DNA of 64,000 bases from Sipunculus nudus (Eukaryota > Annelida > Sipuncula > Golfingiida > Sipunculidae), in NCBI GenBank assembly GCA_026874595.1, contig CM049310.1:76069056-76133055 (forward strand). Direction: 5' to 3'. The notes beneath the pieces are model-generated. The model was not told the origin of the DNA. It did not search any database and saw nothing but the letters and a program-made list of their open reading frames with translations. Both the position numbers and the translations under genes were made by a program. This document shows positions 1-11,500 of this stretch, piece by piece. The stretch's first letter is position 1. The number at the start of each line of letters is the position of its first letter.

Positions 1-1345
1 CATTTTTGGTGTGTTGCTTGATAATGACCCGTTACAGATGGAGTTTGCATTTTGCCATTGTTGACCTACTTTTGACCATACGACACCTCCTAAACTTAAA
101 ACATTCTTTCAAAATTTTACAAATGTTTCTAATTTGCCCCAGGCGGGGGCATTCGTGTCATTCCGACACATCTAGTTTTCTTTTAAATTCAGTTTAAACA
201 TTTATGATTTAAAAATAATAAAATATATGTGTATGCATAATATGACCCAATATGAGCTACACTCTGGATATATGATGATTGAAACTTTTGCAACAATTCT
301 AATATTTTAACTTATAGTTTCAGTTTTTTACTCTGTATAAATAATGATTGCAACTTTTGCCACAATTCTAATATTTTAACTTATATTATCGGTTTTTTAT
401 TAAAAATTTATAAAACCTGTAAATAAAAAAATGATTCAGATAAAAACTTCTTAATGGAAAAAGTGGATATGCTTAAAAAAAATAGGATTATATATAAACT
501 TAAATGCAATATTCCCTTGAAAGTGAAATAAAGGTATTAGTCCATTCTGTCAACTTGCCAGTCAATCTGTAAATTTTCATATGCATCACAGTATCTCAAA
601 ACTTTTACTGTTTTTCTTCATGACAGTCTTGTCAGAGTATTATTTTGCAATCATATATTTAGAACTTTACTATAACCAAGTAGGAGGGCCCCTTTCCTCT
701 TAGCTTTTCATATTCTTATATTAATGAAAAACATTACAATAGAATATTTCTACATCCACCTTCGTGCTGCCCTCACTTTTCCCTTCTCCGAACCCGATCC
801 CAAAGTCAGCCTCAGTAATCAAGAACAAGATGAATCAGATATATTCAAACTTTAATATTTTGTATAACTATTCGTCCACAGGTACCTATGCACATGCCAG
901 AAATTATGTCAGTATTATGTAGACATAGTGGGCATCACAATAATGTTCCTTGTCAAGACTAAAGAGATATTGTGTCATACAGTCACAAATTCATAAATCA
1001 CTTCATCAGCATAGTTAATCATAATATCATATCTGTCAAATTGAAAGCTTGCAGACTACCATACACTTTAGATCCTTCAACAAATAGCCTTATCATCATT
1101 CTACTACTGCTTATTACTGCTGTCATTGCATTCATATTTGCTCAAATATATCACAATTTTCAACCCCTCCTAAATAAATAAAAAATAAACCACTATATTT
1201 GACTCTATTAATCCATCAGTCAGGTAATTTCATTTGTCATTTACTCACATATTACATTACATTCCTTTATAATAGCCCAACATGTCCATGATATTCATAA
1301 GCTTTATCAACTCAATATAGTATCACAGTGGAGAAACATTCATAG

Positions 1346-2530
1346 TCCAATCATGATCAGCTGAGCGCCATGACCCATGGGTCCCTTGTTTGTACTTGGG
1401 TCATCCCTCATCAGTATGTTAACCCATAATTTCCCAGGAATAGCAGGAGCTAGCATTCCCAAATTTTATGCATAAATCAGTCACATGTAAAATGTTGTCA
1501 GATTGAGCTCTTTGTGGTGCCATCTGCATCAACTTACATTTTACAGGAATAAAAAAAGAAAACCTTTGAAAATCTTCTTCTCAAAAAACATTTATCCCAA
1601 TTGTCCAATATTTCACAGAAATGATCCTCAAGGTTATTCAAATTGCTTGAGCTCGATATAGGCAGCATAAATAATTGGTGTCCATATCCAGTTTATTTAT
1701 CAGATAAATCCATGAATAAAATATATCTTTTCTGATTTTGCTTTCTATAGGCAACTGTTATTTTTCTAAAACATTTGATAAAAAATCATATAAATATGTC
1801 AGGTTTCAGTATGTACAAACAGATTTGGCAACATGGCAAGATTTTGTCTGTACGTATAAATAGTTGGTAGAATGCCAACTATTTTAGATTTTGCAACAGG
1901 CCAAGTTTCAGTCTGGATCTATTTGTAGGTTTGGCAGACTGCCAACTGTATAAGATTTCACAACTGGTCAAGAGTTCACTCTGTGCATTTGCTGCAGCTG
2001 GCAATTAGCTTCGCTTGACTTGGGGCAACTGCCTTCCTCAGCTGAACTTGGTCAGCCCAGTGCACTTGACTAAAGAGAAGTTTGATGTATCACCCTGAAA
2101 TTTTGGCCTGTCCTTGCATCTTTCATGGCTTTCACATACACATGACTGGTGTCGCCACCTATAGTGATTTTTAGCGAACCTGTGAGCCTATGCGATGGTG
2201 CGGCGTCGTCCATCGTACGTCGTATGTCGTGCGTCGTCTGTACGTTAACCATAGCTATTTCAAAAACGGCAGAAGCTAGCATCGCCAATTTTTTTGCAAA
2301 TAATCAATCATCTCAAAAACTCTATCAGATTTTGTTTATTTTTTTTTCTAACTGCATTTTCTTAGATTTTATAGGGAAAAAGCTAAAAAAGTTTTAAAAA
2401 TCTTCTTCTCTGAAAGTGTCCAGCCAAATTGTCCAGTATTTTATAGAAATGATCCCTGGAACAATCTCTCTCAAGTTTGTTCGAATGGTGTCAGTTTGGA
2501 GATTTTTGGCCGAGTTACAGGAGGTTGAAC
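1346..2530. repeat. Degenerate dispersed repeat, two related copies
   Basis: Two stretches, about 1425-1640 and 2255-2520, share blocks in the same order: an 'agctagcat(c/t)cccaa' block, 'aaaatcttcttctc' and 'aattgtccaatatttcacagaaatgatcc' (shown in pieces because the copies diverge). They flank a looser run at 1800-1990 in which 'ttggcagactgccaact'-type segments recur every 60-70 bp. No coding capacity is seen. The class is unknown. Confidence 0.5.
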
Positions 2531-2640
2531 TTAGTCATCTGTCCAAAAAAGCACACTAAAATTAAAATCTCAGAAACGGCTAGAGCTATAATCACCAAAT
2601 TTTATACCAATGTTTGTCACATATGTCATATCTGAAATTG

Positions 2641-4600
2641 AGGTATTGGTGGCGCCACCTACATTGATGTGTTTTTTTACTAGTGAAATTGTAATTTTAA
2701 ACTCTTCTATCTTATACCCGGATTTATGATGAAACTGTAAAGCTGATTGGTTTAAACATTACAAGAATTATTCTATGGTAGGGTTCTGCCAGTTTTATAA
2801 GAATAGATTGGGTAAATACAGCTTTAAAAAAGCATTGTAGCCAATTGAAAAAAGCTTTCTGTGTTTGAAAACAGATTTGACCACATGCTGAGTTTCAGCA
2901 ACCAAGTCAAGAGGTCACTCCGTACAAACAGGTGGGGTCCAGACATCACCATGGCAACTGACCTGGCTCTGTTGGGTGTCTAGACAATGTGTCTAGACGT
3001 CTAGACACAGCGTCTAGATATCTAGACCCAAGGTATAGATGCAGAATTCCCAGATTATTGGAACTATATCTTTCAGAAAAAAAACTTGGTTTGCATTTTA
3101 AGTGAATTGGGGTTTATGTGAACTGCTGCACCCTCATTTTTGTTGACCGTTGACCTTTCCTTGCTGCCCAGCGTCCATTTGTGGGTCTGTTTCCACACAT
3201 ACACCCACATGTCTCGGGAACCATTTGGCCAATCAGGCTAAAAATTTTGCACAAATGTAGCCCTTTGATAGCATTATAACATACACTAAAAATGGTGGCT
3301 CCACCTGCAACCATTTCTTCACAGCGTCCATCTGTTCATCTGCCTTGGGATAATATCACTCATATCTCAGCAGTGGTTTAACTTTTCCACCTAAAATTTT
3401 GCAGGTTTATACATCCTGGACAGCTATCTCGATTTTATGACAGGTTGCGCCACCTACATTCAGGTTTACTCTGCAGACATCCAAGCTCATATCTCGGGAA
3501 CCATTTGACCGATTTGGCCAAAATTTGCATGCATATAGATCTCACATAGCTCTTCATCATAGGCAAAACTGATGGCGCCACCTGCAACCACTTATGCACA
3601 GCATCCATCTGTTCATCTGCTTTAGGATAAAATCACTCATATCTCAGCAGTGGTTTGACTTATCCACCTGAAATTTTGCAGGTTTATACATCCTGGACAA
3701 TTTTCTCGATTTTATGACAGGTGGCACCACCTACATTCACATTTACGCTGCAGACATCCATTCTATCATGCAACACACCTCACTCTATTCCCCTTGCCAC
3801 TTAATCCATGCCTCACTTCACCCGTCCCACTCCTGATTTCTTCGGATACACATAGTCAACTACCCATATTCTAGTTTTAAAATGTTCTAGTCTGAAACTT
3901 GCAGGTCCGAAACGTCCATTTTGCTGAAATCATAATGACTAAGGTAGTTATGCAGGACTTAAGAGGATCAATATTAAATTTAAAAAATGAACCTCCATTC
4001 ATACTCCCAAACTTTGCACAGGTTCGCATTAGGCCTGTAGGCCTTGTTACAGTGTATGTCCCTGCTAATTTTTCAGGAGGGATTTGATATATCAGCCTGA
4101 AAATGTGCATATCTATACATATCTGATGGCTTTGCCATACACAAGATAGGTGGTGACACCTACAATAATTTTTTACACAGTGTATGTCCCTGCTTATTTC
4201 TAAGAAGGGATTTGATATATCAGCCTGAAATTGGGCATATGTATACATCTCAGATAACTTTGTCATATACAAGACTGGTCAAGCCACCTACACTAATATT
4301 TGCACAGTGTATGTTCCTGCTTATATCTTTGGAGTGATTTGACAAATCAGCCTGAAGTTGTGCTTGTCCACACATGTTGGATGTTTTTTATTAATACAAG
4401 ACTCGCGGCACCACCTACAATTGTTTTTGGGTTTCATGCACATATATATTTCTGTGCATATAACTCAAGAGTGGTTTGAAGTATCTGCCTGAAATTTTGT
4501 ATGTCCATATATCTTTGATTGCTTTCTCATACACAAGACCAGTGGCACCACCTACAACCATTTTGTGTTTTGTACATCCATGCCAGTATTTTAGGAATGA
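2641..4600. repeat. Array of ~125-280 bp units with GGTGGCGCCACC core
   Basis: Successive units carry the same landmarks: 'tttgac' plus 'atcagcctgaaattttgca', then 'tatacatct', then a near-palindromic GGTGGCGCCACCTAC core or a decayed form of it, then 'tttgcacag' and 'tccatctg'. Between 4085 and 4560 four units follow at roughly 115-130 bp; between 3250 and 3760 the units are longer. The same family forms the array at 24.2-27.4 kb in an ANAPC2 intron. The tail at 3845-3877 ('ggatacacatagtcaactaccc') resembles the tails at 26635 and 27325, so these may be copies of one long composite repeat. Confidence 0.7.
2977..3029. repeat. Cluster of TCTAGA palindromes
   Basis: Five TCTAGA hexamers occur within about 50 bp, and 2989-3008 is a perfect 20-bp palindrome (GTGTCTAGAC followed by its reverse complement). 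No function is known to me; it could be a small fold-back or an expanded palindromic simple repeat. Confidence 0.75.
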
Positions 4601-5014
4601 CATTTGTGTAATTGGTGCTTATACTCAAGTTCAAATTGTGTAGTACTTGCATTGTACATAAACAAGCATGTTATCATGGAAGCATTATACCTTATGTATA
4701 TCCCATTGCACAGGTTAACTTTAGGAATGAAGGCCTTATTAAATGTTCAAGATCATACTTTGGTTTGAGCTAAACTTCATGATTTAAATCAAAATGCAAA
4801 TGGCCTAATGAAAAGAGGAGAAATAAGGTCAGACTGAATAAGAATTAATATTATGTTAGGCATTGTTTACAGACTTGGGCAGGATGCATTTTCAGGTGTG
4901 TAATTAATTGCCCACAAGTTAGCCAAAGGTAAATAGTCCACAGATAGTGTAAATGTCCTTGATAAAAAGAGTAACTTGCTTTTGAAAATGTAATGAAACT
5001 GGAAATATGCAGTT

Positions 5015-5310
5015 TAAGGAATGCAAGCCTCAACCATGTGTGTGTGGGGGGGGGGGGGTGAAGGGAAGGTCCTTTTTGTGGGAAGCTCCCAAACCCGGTT
5101 TGCATTCACATATTCAGCCCATATTTCCATGTTCATATGTGCATAAGTAACTGTACATTTGTATGATGTTCCTAAATCAAGTCCCAGTTCCGCACCAAAA
5201 TCTAATAAATTCTTCAAATTCATCCCAAAATGCCCTGAAAATTTCATGAGAATTTGTTCATAATTGTAACACACAAGTACACACAGGATTGGGGATGAAA
5301 GCATATCCCA
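5015..5310. repeat. Dispersed repeat, family shared with 8.64 and 10.62 kb
   Basis: This stretch shares ordered blocks with 8640-8850 and 10620-10830: 'gaatgcaagcctc', 'tttgcattca', 'gtgcataagt', 'catttcctgaatc'-like text, then 'aaaatgccctgaaaatttcatgaga' (broken here only to describe it), and 'gaaagcatatcc'. The three copies all lie in the photolyase locus in the same orientation. No ORF is supported. A G-run at 5047-5058 lies inside the copy. Confidence 0.6.
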
Positions 5311-5661
5311 CTGAGAAAATTTGTGACATATCCCATACTTGTTCCAACTGTTTTGTATCTCCATGTCATGGGAAAGCATAACCAGAGCTCAAATATCTCT
5401 CACTGGAAAAGGGAGAAAAAGTGATGCAGTGTATTTTTTCCTAAGTCTCCAAAAAAGGAGGACTTTTTCAATAAAAATGAATGATATTGCAGGCTGGACT
5501 GTCATTTATAAAATTTTTGAGGATTTATTATGGCAGTACTTTCTTCCTTTCTTTCCTTCTTGAATAATTATTTTCTGAATAACACAGATTTGTCATTCGT
5601 TGCATGCATGGAGAAATTATGGAGAAACTTATGAAAATTATTGTTTATGTTTTATTTGCAG

Positions 5662-5856
5662 GCTGTTTGTTGTGAGAGGCAAACCAACAGAAGTCCTGCC
5701 TGAGCTCTTCCAGAAATGGAGCATTACCAAATTAACATATGAAATCGATACAGAGCCATACAGTCGCCAGAGAGATGCAGAAGTAGAAAAAATTGCTGCC
5801 AAGTATGGAGTTACCATAGAAACCAGAGTATCCCACACACTTTATGACACAGAGAA
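5662..5856 (+). CDS. Photolyase exon (first visible)
   Basis: Acceptor TTTGCAG, donor GTAAGT. It starts with the last base of an Arg codon and ends two bases into a Lys codon. It encodes the end of the N-terminal domain from LFVVRG to SHTLYDTEK. The 24-bp minisatellite begins about 30 bp past its donor. Confidence 0.92.
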
Positions 5857-8482
5857 GTAAGTCAATTGGCACTTAAAATCTTAGATGACTTGTGTACATG
5901 TAATGTAGTTGACATGAGTACATGTAATGTAGTTGACATGTGTACATGTAATACATGTAATGTGGTTCACATATGTGTATGTTATGTAGTTGACATGTGT
6001 ACATGTAATGTAGTTGACATGTGTACATGTAATGTTGTTGACATGAGTATATGTAAAGTAGTTGACATGTGTACATGTAATGTAGTTGACACGTGTACAT
6101 GTAATGTAGTTGACATGTGTACATGTAATGCAGTTGACATGTGTACATGTAATATAGTTGACATGTGTACGTGTAATGTAGTTGACATGTGTACATGTAA
6201 TATAGTTGACATGTGTTCATGTAATGTTGTTGACATGTGTACATGTAATATAGTTGACATGTGTACATGTAATATAGTTGACATGTGTACATGTAATGCA
6301 GTTGACATGTGTACATGTAATATAGTTGACATGTGTTCATGTAATGTTGTTGACATGTGTACATGTAATATAGTTGACATGTGTACATGTAATGCAGTTG
6401 ACATGTGTACATGTAATATAGTTGACATGTGTACATATAATGTAGTTGACATGTGTACATGTAATCTTAGTTGACATATGTGGTTGCCTTTTTTGTGAGG
6501 GTTTTAAATTCATGTTAGTCGCAGACTGGAAATAATCATTAATATGAAACCCTTGGGAATAAGATGCTTCATACACTAAGATGAACAAGAGAGGATGATG
6601 CATCTGCACAAGCAGATTAGTTATCACACCTCTGGAAACATGGTCCTTTAATCAGCAACCTAATCTGTGCATGGTATTGGATCTGGTTCATCCAAACACA
6701 TTAATTATTTTAGTATCAGTACAACTGTAACAGAAATAAATGGGATTTATTCATATCATGAAATAAATACAATTCTGGTGTACTTAGATTTTATTTTTTA
6801 CTGGTGCGATCATGAAAGTGAAACCTTTGCGAAAAAATTCAAAATAAAGAAATCGCAAAATTCCAGCCTCACAAATATGAAGCCAACTACACTATACGCT
6901 CCCTAGACACCAGTCAAAGACAATTTACAGTTTGAAATTGACACTTGGGCTCTGCAGTTAAATATGGTTATTTTTGCCATCTGCAATTCAGCTGAATCAT
7001 TCCCCTAATCTTTACGATATGGTGTGTTTTTGCAGATGCATATGCTCAGCATGCTTGCAAGATCACATGCTGAAAAATGTGGATATCACTGCACATAGGC
7101 TGCTTGTTTTGTTTATATCAACGTGTTAACAATATATGGGGGCCCGCAAAATTATCAAAAACAAATTCAACAGGTGCATCTGACAACAACTCAGATGGGC
7201 CAGAGCTTTGCAAATGGTGTTTTGCTGCAAGTGACCTTTCTGCCTAGGCATATTGCAACCTACCACCTTAGGTTACCTATTTTTCCTGTTTGCCAACATT
7301 GCTGTGTTTACAAACATGTTGTTTATAAACAATTTCATACATCCTTCATGAAGGTTTAATAAGAATTTTTCACAACCAAAATAACCCTTAGATCAAAAAT
7401 ATATGCACTGAGGAAGACAGAAGTCTCATAAATTCTTTTTTGAAAAATTTGGTCAATGGGCACCTTTTAATGTCTTTTCCACCAAGGATGCATATCAAAT
7501 TTTGAGGTATCTTTATATAAAGAGAGTTAATTTCGAATTAAAAAAATACCCATCTGTGAATGAACCAGGTACTGCAGCAGTTATTTAGAAGGTAACCAGT
7601 ATTATACCTTGCATAAGATTTAGTGGAACACTTTTAATATCTGAGAAAGCATCAATTTTTTTTGCTTGAAATATTGAGCAAAGGGACTGCATCATGGACA
7701 CTTTGCTGTTGATGCTGATTGGATGTTTGTTCCGCAAAATATGATATGATACATTGTCAACTTAAATACAATTCCAAATGCAGTCACTTTAATGAAAAGG
7801 CATCCTGAAGATAGTAAATCTTAAAACTTATATTTTGAATATGTTTAACAAGTATTTTTTTCGTAGACTGCTCTTACTGTTTAAGATTTATGACAGAAAA
7901 TTAAAGCTGCTGGGAAGAACACTATTAAATATTTGATTTTTTGGCCTATGATTTTTTTACGGGGGATTATTTTTGTCCCCTTGAGGGGAAAGGGGGATCA
8001 GTAAACAAGACCCAAACATTCAGAAAGATAATAAACTGTCTATCAGAATCATAATAATATATATTTATGGGAAGGTGGTATCGTATCCAACATGAGTCAT
8101 ATGAATTTGTGTAATTGTGTTTCATTTACAGAGTGATTGCAGAAAATGGAGGTAATCCACCGCTTACATATCAGCGATGTCAGACAGTTCTCTCCCAAAT
8201 AGGACCACCAGCAAAATCAGCACCAAAACTCAATAAAGATTTATTGAAAGGTAAAAAAAGTAACAATTTTATAATACTTATGTATATTATTAATAAATAT
8301 CAGTATGGTGTTTTATTCTGATAGAGATATTCAAAGCTAAAATGTGTGGAAAGGTAATTAATAAAAGGCACTGAATTTTAATATACTTTGGCTTTAGAAA
8401 TTTCTGTAGATGTCATGATTTCAGAAACATAAGATTTTCCATTTTAGAAATTTCAAGAAACTTTACATTATTATCTCACATC

Positions 8483-8565
<83 letters not shown>

Positions 8566-11500
8566 ATATAAAAAAGTAACACATACCTGATACTTGTATC
8601 TGGCTGGTAGAATAAAATAATTTTTTTCCTTTATATAATAAACTATAAATCTGCATTCTGAGGAATGCAATCCTCTGCCATGACGGGGTCTCTTTTTGAA
8701 TATGCTTGATGACATTCCTGAATCAGGATCCACAACAAAATTAAATCTGTTCTTCATTGGCTCATTCCCAAAATGCCCTGAAAATTTCATGAGATTCTGT
8801 TCATGAGTTATGATGTGAACAAACCCACACATGAACAGGTATGAAAGCATATCCTCCTGGCATAGGCAGTTAAAAGGAATTAATGTACAAATTCAAGACC
8901 AAACCCTAGAAATTTTGCACACTAATAAATAATACAAGGTGTTGTGTTTGATATACTTTTATCATAAAAATAAATGAAAAGTCATATATGTATGTTTGCA
9001 GGTGTGATGACACCCATATTGGATAATCATGATAGTAAATACGGAGTGCCCACGTTGAGTGATATGGGAGTGGATGAGGATAAATGCGGCCCCCAGCTGT
9101 TCCCAGGAGGAGAGACTGAGGCTCTTCAGAGACTTGAAAGGCACCTCAAGAAAACTGTATGTAAAGTTTAAAGTATCTCTGTCACAGTGGTAATGATACA
9201 CTAGTTGGCTTTCTATTTGCAGGGCGGTTTTTCATTTTTAATTTTAAGTTAGGGTTTCATTTTCACGATTGTACAGGAACCTTGATCCCTTTGGTTGGGC
9301 ATCTTATTCCCAAGGTTCAATATTCATGAATATTTTTCCCATTTGCGAATATCACAAATTAAACAAAAGGCAACCACAGTATATATATTCTCACCATTAG
9401 CAGTATATCCATATTTTCAACATGTGACCTGTGACATCCAGGTTTTAGTGTCTTTACAAAATGGCAGCCCCTAAGAGTGGTTTTGTGAAACTGGGAGAAA
9501 TAAACCTGTTAGAATACAATGTAGGCTACTGACACAACGGTTATACACTACAGTCATCCCAGATCTCCCTTGTTTAAACTGCTGCTTTGTATTGTGTGGT
9601 TCTCTGGGTTACACCACCTGGAGGGCTTAGAGCAAGGAATTATAATCAGATCCATGAGAGCATGATATCCCATATGCATTGTGCATCCAGCTCCAAATTT
9701 TAAACATGACTTCCCCTCTCGTTGGTCCGATTCTTTGCCTTATGCCAGAACTGGTGTAATCTGGGATAGATGTCCTAAACAATCAACATTTAACTGGATT
9801 ACTCTGTTTATGTATGTATATGATTATAGTTAGTTTAAAGGGAATCCTAGAATTTAATGAAGCATTCTCTTAATCTTATTTTCAGACAACTGAACTGTAA
9901 CCCCTTCATTCGAAACCTCAGAGAAGTTGTTTGTTTATTTTTAAGAAAGTTACAATATATGTGCATGTGTTTGTCTGTTGTACAAATACACTGAAAATAT
10001 TAAAGTTTCACTCTCAGCTCAGCTGTGAGAAAACAAAATGGGGCATGTATTTTCTTTGTCTTCCATATACTGTTTTTAAGTCACAAGTTGCCTGCAACTT
10101 TTGTTGTAAAATGGGGGATTCTCATAAAATTTGTTTTTTTTTTGTGTCTTTCTTATGTGTGAGGATAGGCAAACAAAATGAGCGACTACAACATGTTTTG
10201 CATTAACATTTTAACTTTCATGTTTTACCTTTCTTTATCAGAGGACACTGTAGGTATAAGTCATACTTCTGGTACATCTGTGTATATTTAAATAAAATTT
10301 TTGAGTATAAACATAGTAACATGTAGAATATTTTGTTTCTTTTCCAGAACTGGATCTGTACATTTGAAAAACCAAAGACATCTCCAAACAGCTTAGAGCC
10401 AAGTACAACAGTGCTGAGCCCATACCTCAAATTTGGTTGTCTCTCAGTTCGTACCATGTACTGGAGGCTAAAGGATATCCTAGCAAAAGCCTCAGTAAGT
10501 GAAAAATCAGCCTAAGTAACATATAAATTATTTTCATGTGTCAAAAACTTCAATCAAAAGGGCTTATTGAACAGATCAGCAGTGAATAATGTTAAAAATC
10601 CTTGTTTATCATTAAATGTTAAACTAGAAATCTGCATTCAAAAGAATGCAAGCCTCTGCCATGTGGGGTGCCCCTATTGTATGATGCTCTCTAAACCATG
10701 TTTGCATTCACTCATTCGGCCAATATTTGCAGGTTCATTCGTGCATAAGTGACTGTAACTTTGTTAATATTCCTGGATGACATTCCTTAATCTGGATCAT
10801 GTTCCAGATCCACAGCAAAGTCTATTTTAAAGGAAAATGTTTCATATACTTGAAAGAAGCAACCTTTTATTGTACAATAAAGTGTATGTAAGGTACCCGA
10901 GTATAAACATTTAAGGAAAATGTTCCACAGGCTTTAAAGAGGTCACATTTATTTAATGCAATAATTGATAAATATTGTATATGGATTATTTAGATTAAAA
11001 TTAAATTATTTTACAAGAGTAAAAATGTTGCATGTTAGATATTTTAATACAAAGGGTGGAATTGCTAATGAATACTAACAATATATCTTTCAGAAGCGTA
11101 GTCAGCCCCCAGTGTCTCTGGATGGACAGTTGTTGTGGCGGGAGATGTTTTACACGGCAGGAACAGGGGTGGAGAACTTTGACCAAATGAAAGGAAACAG
11201 AATCTGCAAACAGATCCCATGGGGGGAGAACTCGGAGCACCTGGAAGCCTGGAAGATGGTGAGATAATGCGTCGGCACATATTGTAATGGGGTGTATTGG
11301 AAAAGTCTCCCCTCCCATTGTTTGGTCTGTCTTTGTCATCTGTGTGTTTTTTTTTAATGCTCTAACTTTTGAAATGAATAACTATCCATGGATTTTAATG
11401 TGTGAATTGTTTCTACCAAAATCTTTCTACCAAAAGTATGAACCCTATAACCTTTTATGTATTTCATATTTTCCCTTAAAATTGAGACACTGGTTATTTT

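Larger units (their letters stand above)
1..5661. other. Gene-poor flank, probably intron of the photolyase gene
   Basis: No exon could be recognised here on either strand. The first visible photolyase exon begins in the middle of the protein at 5662 with a split Arg codon, so at least one upstream coding exon exists; I searched for the N-terminal photolyase motifs (His-Trp-Phe-Arg-Lys and Val-Asn-Arg-Trp) and did not find them. The stretch is AT-rich and holds degenerate dispersed repeats, listed separately from about 1.35 kb onwards. Whether it is intron or 5' flank is an inference. Confidence 0.5.

Noticed and set aside
6-197. ORF with an Arg-Trp motif, considered as the missing N-terminal photolyase exon
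   Set aside because: Only a chance similarity around RYRW; flanking residues do not match the family and no fitting donor is present.
5866-6474. Open frames of ~156-202 codons on both strands encoding Cys-rich or Tyr/His-rich eight-residue repeats
   Set aside because: They are produced by a 24-bp minisatellite whose period is a multiple of three; the array is intronic and both strands are open for the same reason.
5885-6475. CRISPR-like array (direct repeats)
   Set aside because: Repeats are contiguous without unique spacers; the host is eukaryotic; it is a minisatellite.
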